From positions 519 through 8,741 of the forward strand of contig DJWC01000015.1 in the NCBI GenBank assembly GCA_002441445.1: DNA of 8,223 nt. Reading direction: 5' to 3'. The translations under genes were made by a program, and so were the position numbers. Below are positions 5,422 to 8,223 of the stretch, one piece after another. Within the stretch, counting starts at the first letter, position 1. Each line of letters begins with the position of its first letter. This DNA comes from Pusillimonas sp. UBA6240. GTDB taxonomy: Bacteria > Pseudomonadota > Gammaproteobacteria > Burkholderiales > Burkholderiaceae_B. Under the pieces are notes generated by a model. That model was not told where the DNA came from and did no database searches. It saw only the letters and a program-made list of their open reading frames with translations.

Positions 5422-7055
5422 GAATTCCGTCGTCATCAGGATGGCCTGTGCCGGCAGGCGTCGCACCGGACAAGCTCGCGGAAATCCAGGCGGAATTCTC
5501 CAGCGAATGGCTGAAGATCGCCGGGCTCGCGCGCCAAGGCATGTTGCAGCCGCCATCCGACAGGCGCTTCAGCGCGCCGGCCTGGGCGCAAGACCCTGCT
5601 TCCCTCATGGCCGCGCATACCTATCTGCTAGCGGCCAGGGCCATGCATCAAATGGTGGATGCCGCGCAACTGGACGAGGCGGCGCGCAACCGGCTGCGGT
5701 TTTCCGTGATGCAATGGGTGGAAGCCGCGGCGCCGTCCAATTTCGTCGCCACCAATCCTGAAGTCCTGCGCACCATCCTGGATACGCAAGGCAGGTCCCT
5801 GTCCGAGGGCATGCGCAATCTGTTCCGCGACATGCAGCAAGGCCGGCTGACGCAAACCGATGAAAGCCGATTCGAACTCGGCCGCAACGTGGCCATCACG
5901 CCGGGCGCGGTGGTATATCAAAACCCGTTGATGCAGGTCATCCAGTATGCGCCGCTGACCGCCAAGGTGCACAAAACGCCTTTGCTCATCGTCCCGCCTT
6001 GCATCAACAAGTTCTACATACTCGATCTGCAGCCCGACAATTCCTTCGTCAGGCATGCCGTCGAACAGGGCTTTACCGTCTTCCTGATTTCATGGCGCAA
6101 CCCCCAGCCGACGGACGCCGACGGCGTCGACGCCGCCACCTGGGGCGACTATCTGCAACAAGGCGTCCTGAAGGCCATCGAGGTCGCGTCCGACATCAGC
6201 CGGCAGCCGCGGATCAACGCGCTGGGCTTTTGCGTCGGCGGCACCCTGCTGGCGGCCGCGCTGGCCCTTGCACATGCGCAGGGGCGCCAGCCGGTGGGCG
6301 CGCTGACCTTGCTGACCACGCTGCTGGACTTCAAGGAAACCGGCGTGCTGGACGTCTTCGTCGACGAATTCCATGCAAGCGCGCGCGAATATCAGCTTGG
6401 CCGGGGCGGCCTGATGTCGGCGCGCGAACTGGGCACCACGTTTTCCTTCCTGCGGCCCAGCGAACTGGTCTGGAACTACGTGGTCAGCAACTACATGAAG
6501 GGCGAGGCCCCGCCCGCCTTCGACCTGCTGTTCTGGAATGCCGACGGCACGAACCTGCCCGGCCCATTCTTCGCCTGGTACTTCCGCAATACCTACCTGG
6601 AAAACAATCTGAAGGAGCCGGGCCGCGTCAGGGTGGACGGGCATGGGCTGGATCTCGGCTCATTGACGATGCCCGCCTATATCTACGGTTCGCGCGAAGA
6701 CCACATCGTGCCCTGGCCGTCCGCTTACGCATCCACCGGCCTGGTGCGCGGCCCTGTGCGTTTCGTGCTGGGTGCGTCGGGGCACATCGCCGGGGTCATC
6801 AACCCGCCTGCCAAGCGCCGGCGCAGCTACTGGGCGCACGATGCCGATGCCGCCGCGCGGGCCCCCATGCCCGCCGATCCGGACGGCTGGCTGGAAGCCG
6901 CGGCCCGCCACGAGGGCAGCTGGTGGCCCGACTGGGTCCAATGGCTGGCCGGCCATTCCGGGCCGCTGGTCCGGGCGCGTTCCAAGCTGGGCGACGCCAG
7001 GCATCCTCCCCTGGAAGACGCGCCGGGCAGCTACGTGAAGGTTCGCGCAACCTGA
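5418..7055 (+). CDS. phaC: PhaC, class I poly(3-hydroxyalkanoate) synthase
   Basis: A 545-residue class I PHA synthase. It polymerises (R)-3-hydroxyacyl-CoA, chiefly 3-hydroxybutyryl-CoA, into polyester at the granule surface with release of CoA. The alpha/beta-hydrolase core has the lipase-like box LGFCVGGT with nucleophile Cys272, the aspartate of GSREDHIVPW (Asp428) and the histidine of GASGHIAGV (His456). Other hallmarks are PPCINKFYILDLQPDNSFVR, SWRNP, FSFLRPSELVWNYVV and GSWWPDW. Resemblance to C. necator PhaC1 is close along the whole core. The catalytic cysteine there is Cys319, so this protein is about 47 residues shorter at the variable N-terminus. An in-frame TAA at 5403 rules out an upstream extension. 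I therefore take GTG 5418, with AAGG at 5404-5407 as a slightly distant ribosome site. phaB follows after 152 bp with no phaA between. Confidence 0.94.
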   Translation: MRIPSSSGWPVPAGVAPDKLAEIQAEFSSEWLKIAGLARQGMLQPPSDRRFSAPAWAQDPASLMAAHTYLLAARAMHQMVDAAQLDEAARNRLRFSVMQWVEAAAPSNFVATNPEVLRTILDTQGRSLSEGMRNLFRDMQQGRLTQTDESRFELGRNVAITPGAVVYQNPLMQVIQYAPLTAKVHKTPLLIVPPCINKFYILDLQPDNSFVRHAVEQGFTVFLISWRNPQPTDADGVDAATWGDYLQQGVLKAIEVASDISRQPRINALGFCVGGTLLAAALALAHAQGRQPVGALTLLTTLLDFKETGVLDVFVDEFHASAREYQLGRGGLMSARELGTTFSFLRPSELVWNYVVSNYMKGEAPPAFDLLFWNADGTNLPGPFFAWYFRNTYLENNLKEPGRVRVDGHGLDLGSLTMPAYIYGSREDHIVPWPSAYASTGLVRGPVRFVLGASGHIAGVINPPAKRRRSYWAHDADAAARAPMPADPDGWLEAAARHEGSWWPDWVQWLAGHSGPLVRARSKLGDARHPPLEDAPGSYVKVRAT

Positions 7056-7086
7056 CATACATCGACAAAGGTGAAAAGGCATCCGC

Positions 7087-7128
7087 ATGAGCAGACGACT
7101 AGTCGACCATCGAAGTGTGAAGCGCTGA
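7087..7128 (+). CDS. Possible 13-codon ORF between phaC and phaB
   Basis: ATG at 7087 opens a 13-residue basic peptide, MSRRLVDHRSVKR, that ends at TGA 7126-7128. AAAAGG (7074-7079) is seven bases upstream, a better ribosome site than several of the large genes here have. The stop lies only six bases before a TATAAA motif. I do not recognise the peptide. A leader peptide for phaB, a small protein or a chance ORF are all possible. Confidence 0.25.
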   Translation: MSRRLVDHRSVKR

Positions 7129-7133
7129 TAAGT

Positions 7134-7139
7134 TATAAA
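7134..7139 (+). promoter_or_regulatory. -10-like TATAAA upstream of phaB
   Basis: TATAAA matches the sigma-70 -10 at five of six positions and sits in the only AT-rich patch of the 152-bp phaC-phaB gap. The best -35 at 18 bp is TCGAAG (7110-7115), with three matches. If used, it would give phaB its own transcript with a leader of about 60 bases. The remaining gap up to the phaB ribosome site shows nothing I can identify. Confidence 0.35.
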
Positions 7140-7195
7140 CCCGGGGCGATGCTCCAGCTCAATGGGTGGGCTGCAGTCATACGGGCCGGAAGTTC

Positions 7196-7201
7196 AAGGA
7201 G
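7196..7201 (+). promoter_or_regulatory. Strong phaB ribosome binding site
   Basis: AAGGAG lies six bases before ATG 7208. It decides the phaB start against an in-frame ATG at 7166, which has no comparable site and would add 14 residues absent from known PhaB proteins. Confidence 0.85.
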
Positions 7202-7207
7202 AATCAT

Positions 7208-7945
7208 ATGAGCGGCAAACTGGCTTACGTAACGGGGGGCATGGGCGGCATAGGCACTTCCATATGCCAGCGTCTGGCGAAAGAAGGCTTTACCGTCGTG
7301 GCGGGCTGCGGCCCCAGCCGCAATTATGCGCAATGGCTGGAAGAGCAATCGGCGCTGGGCTATACCTTCCACGCTTCGGTGGGCAATGTCGCCGACTGGG
7401 ATTCCACGGTCAAGGCCTTCGAGCAAGTGCGCGAGTTGTACGGCACTGTCGATGTGCTGGTGAACAATGCGGGCATTACGCGCGACGGCATGTTCCGCAA
7501 GATGAGCCAGGAAGATTGGCGCGCCGTCATCGACACCAATCTCAACAGCCTTTTCAATGTCACCAAGCAGGTCATCGAAGGCATGGTGGACAAGCAATGG
7601 GGGCGCATCATCAACATCAGTTCCGTAAACGGCCAGAAGGGCCAGTTCGGGCAAACCAACTATTCCACGGCCAAGGCGGGGATACATGGCTTCACCATGG
7701 CCCTGGCCCAGGAAGTGGCCAGCAAGGGGGTCACGGTCAACACCATCTCTCCGGGTTATATTGGCACCGACATGGTGCGCGCCATCCGTCCCGATGTGCT
7801 CGAAAAAATCGTCGCCACCATCCCCGTGAAGCGGCTGGGCACGCCGGATGAAATCGGGTCGATGGTGGCATGGCTGGCATCGGACGAATCGGGCTTCGCC
7901 ACGGGGGCCGACTTTTCGCTGAACGGCGGGCTGCACATGGGGTAG
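7208..7945 (+). CDS. phaB: PhaB, acetoacetyl-CoA reductase (NADPH)
   Basis: A 245-residue short-chain dehydrogenase that reduces acetoacetyl-CoA to (R)-3-hydroxybutyryl-CoA, the monomer for PhaC. The Rossmann fold starts with YVTGGMGGIGTSICQRLA (dinucleotide-binding glycines), followed by NNAGITRD. The catalytic region ISSVNGQKGQFGQTNYSTAK provides Ser139, Tyr152 and Lys156, and PGYIGTDMV follows. The C-terminal ESGFATGADFSLNGGLHMG matches C. necator PhaB almost exactly, as I remember that protein, and the length is one residue less. This separates it from FabG proteins, which are similar in fold but lack these PhaB-specific stretches. It shares its strand with phaC but lies 152 bp downstream with its own ribosome site and a possible promoter. 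A probable terminator follows 12 bases after the stop. Confidence 0.96.
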   Translation: MSGKLAYVTGGMGGIGTSICQRLAKEGFTVVAGCGPSRNYAQWLEEQSALGYTFHASVGNVADWDSTVKAFEQVRELYGTVDVLVNNAGITRDGMFRKMSQEDWRAVIDTNLNSLFNVTKQVIEGMVDKQWGRIINISSVNGQKGQFGQTNYSTAKAGIHGFTMALAQEVASKGVTVNTISPGYIGTDMVRAIRPDVLEKIVATIPVKRLGTPDEIGSMVAWLASDESGFATGADFSLNGGLHMG

Positions 7946-7957
7946 CGGCTATGGCCG

Positions 7958-7992
7958 GGGCGGGGCGGCGCCGCGCCCGCCCTTCACTTTTT
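7958..7992 (+). terminator. Probable Rho-independent terminator after phaB
   Basis: GGGCGGG (7958-7964) pairs with CCCGCCC (7976-7982). After one bulged G, two more pairs (7966-7967 with 7974-7975) close a six-base loop. A T-rich tail follows (7983-7992, ending in five T). The hairpin is very GC-rich and the tail is interrupted by CAC, so termination could be partial. It lies between phaB and phaR and would limit readthrough into phaR. Confidence 0.5.
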
Positions 7993-8020
7993 CCGCTACA
8001 TCATGTATTTGGTTTCACTT

Positions 8021-8223
8021 ATGACGCAAGCTCAATCCAGTTCACCGCGCCTGATCAAAAAATACCCGAACAGGCGTTTATACGATACGCAAACCAGCAC
8101 CTACATCACATTGGCGGACGTAAAGAAGCTGGTGCTCGATAGCGGGGCTTTCCAGGTCGTCGACGCCAAAACCGGCGAGGACATCACGCGCAGCATATTG
8201 CTGCAGATCATCCTCGAAGAAGA
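8021..8223 (+). CDS. phaR: PhaR, PHA-responsive repressor, N-terminal part (runs off right edge)
   Basis: ATG at 8021 opens a frame that stays open to the window edge (67 full codons). After a short variable start (MTQAQSSSP) comes RLIKKYPNRRLYDTQTSTYI, then TLADVKKLVLDSG, FQVVDAKTGEDITRS and ILLQIILEE. This is the PHB/PHA accumulation regulator DNA-binding domain, and it matches C. necator PhaR closely. PhaR represses phasin (phaP) and its own gene, binds nascent polymer, and so releases the promoters once granules form. The C-terminal polymer-binding region would be outside the window. An in-frame ATG at 8003 would add six hydrophobic residues; I prefer 8021 because the N-terminal length then fits known PhaR. 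Neither start has a clear ribosome binding site. Confidence 0.94.
   Translation, partial: MTQAQSSSPRLIKKYPNRRLYDTQTSTYITLADVKKLVLDSGAFQVVDAKTGEDITRSILLQIILEE

Noticed and set aside
5999..7090. 363-codon plus-strand frame inside phaC in another phase
   Set aside because: Its translation is arginine- and alanine-rich with no motif. The phaC frame carries the catalytic triad and full-length similarity.
7097..7108. Adjacent SpeI and SalI sites resembling a cloning polylinker
   Set aside because: Two overlapping hexamers can occur by chance. The surrounding sequence shows no vector or engineered feature.
7166..7207. Earlier in-frame ATG for phaB
   Set aside because: AAGGAG sits just before ATG 7208, and known PhaB proteins start there. 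The 14 extra residues look untranslated.
7133..7936. 267-codon minus-strand frame opposite phaB
   Set aside because: It is antisense to a near-perfect PhaB and is a composition artefact.
8003..8020. Earlier in-frame ATG for phaR (adds MYLVSL)
   Set aside because: It has no ribosome site and would add hydrophobic residues not seen in known PhaR. ATG 8021 fits the usual N-terminal length.
1..8223. Mobile elements, CRISPR arrays, tRNA genes, defence or toxin-antitoxin systems
   Set aside because: I saw no terminal inverted repeats, transposase motifs, spaced direct repeats or tRNA-like folds. All long coding frames are accounted for by familiar housekeeping or PHA genes.

Overview
This is an ordinary-looking stretch of chromosome from a GC-rich betaproteobacterium. 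The genes suggest the order Burkholderiales, probably Alcaligenaceae (the Bordetella/Achromobacter group). That placement is inferred from three things: PhaC, PhaB and PhaR resemble the Cupriavidus necator proteins as I remember them, a bamD<>rluD-pgeF block is present, and the base composition is GC-rich. No search was run. I see no mobile element, tRNA, rRNA, CRISPR array or prophage sequence.

Layout. (1) Positions 1-351, minus strand: the N-terminal part of tex, which runs off the left edge. (2) Positions 517-2613, plus strand: a YoaA-type (DinG-family, XPD-like) iron-sulfur DNA helicase, divergent from tex. (3) Positions 2685-3527, minus strand: bamD, the outer-membrane assembly lipoprotein, convergent with the helicase gene. 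(4) Positions 3578-4537, plus strand: rluD (23S rRNA pseudouridine synthase), divergent from bamD across 50 bp. pgeF (peptidoglycan editing factor, DUF152/laccase-like family) follows and overlaps it by ATGA. (5) Positions 5418-8223, plus strand: a polyhydroxyalkanoate (PHA) locus with phaC (class I synthase), phaB (acetoacetyl-CoA reductase) and the start of phaR (PHA-responsive repressor), which runs off the right edge. phaA (beta-ketothiolase) is not between phaC and phaB.

How the genes fit together. The left half is housekeeping: transcription accessory factor, DNA repair helicase, outer-membrane biogenesis, ribosome modification and cell-wall quality control. The bamD<>rluD-pgeF arrangement matches the one in E. 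coli, where clpB comes next; here the PHA genes follow instead. In the PHA pathway a thiolase makes acetoacetyl-CoA, PhaB reduces it to (R)-3-hydroxybutyryl-CoA, and PhaC polymerises that at the granule surface. PhaR represses granule-protein genes until polymer appears.

The most interesting signals are small and regulatory. The phaC start is a GTG that overlaps the stop of a 9-codon ORF, next to a TTGACA motif. A 13-codon ORF with a good ribosome binding site lies between phaC and phaB. The bamD and rluD promoter cores share the same AT-rich bases. A probable terminator separates phaB from phaR. I did not find a convincing undescribed system.
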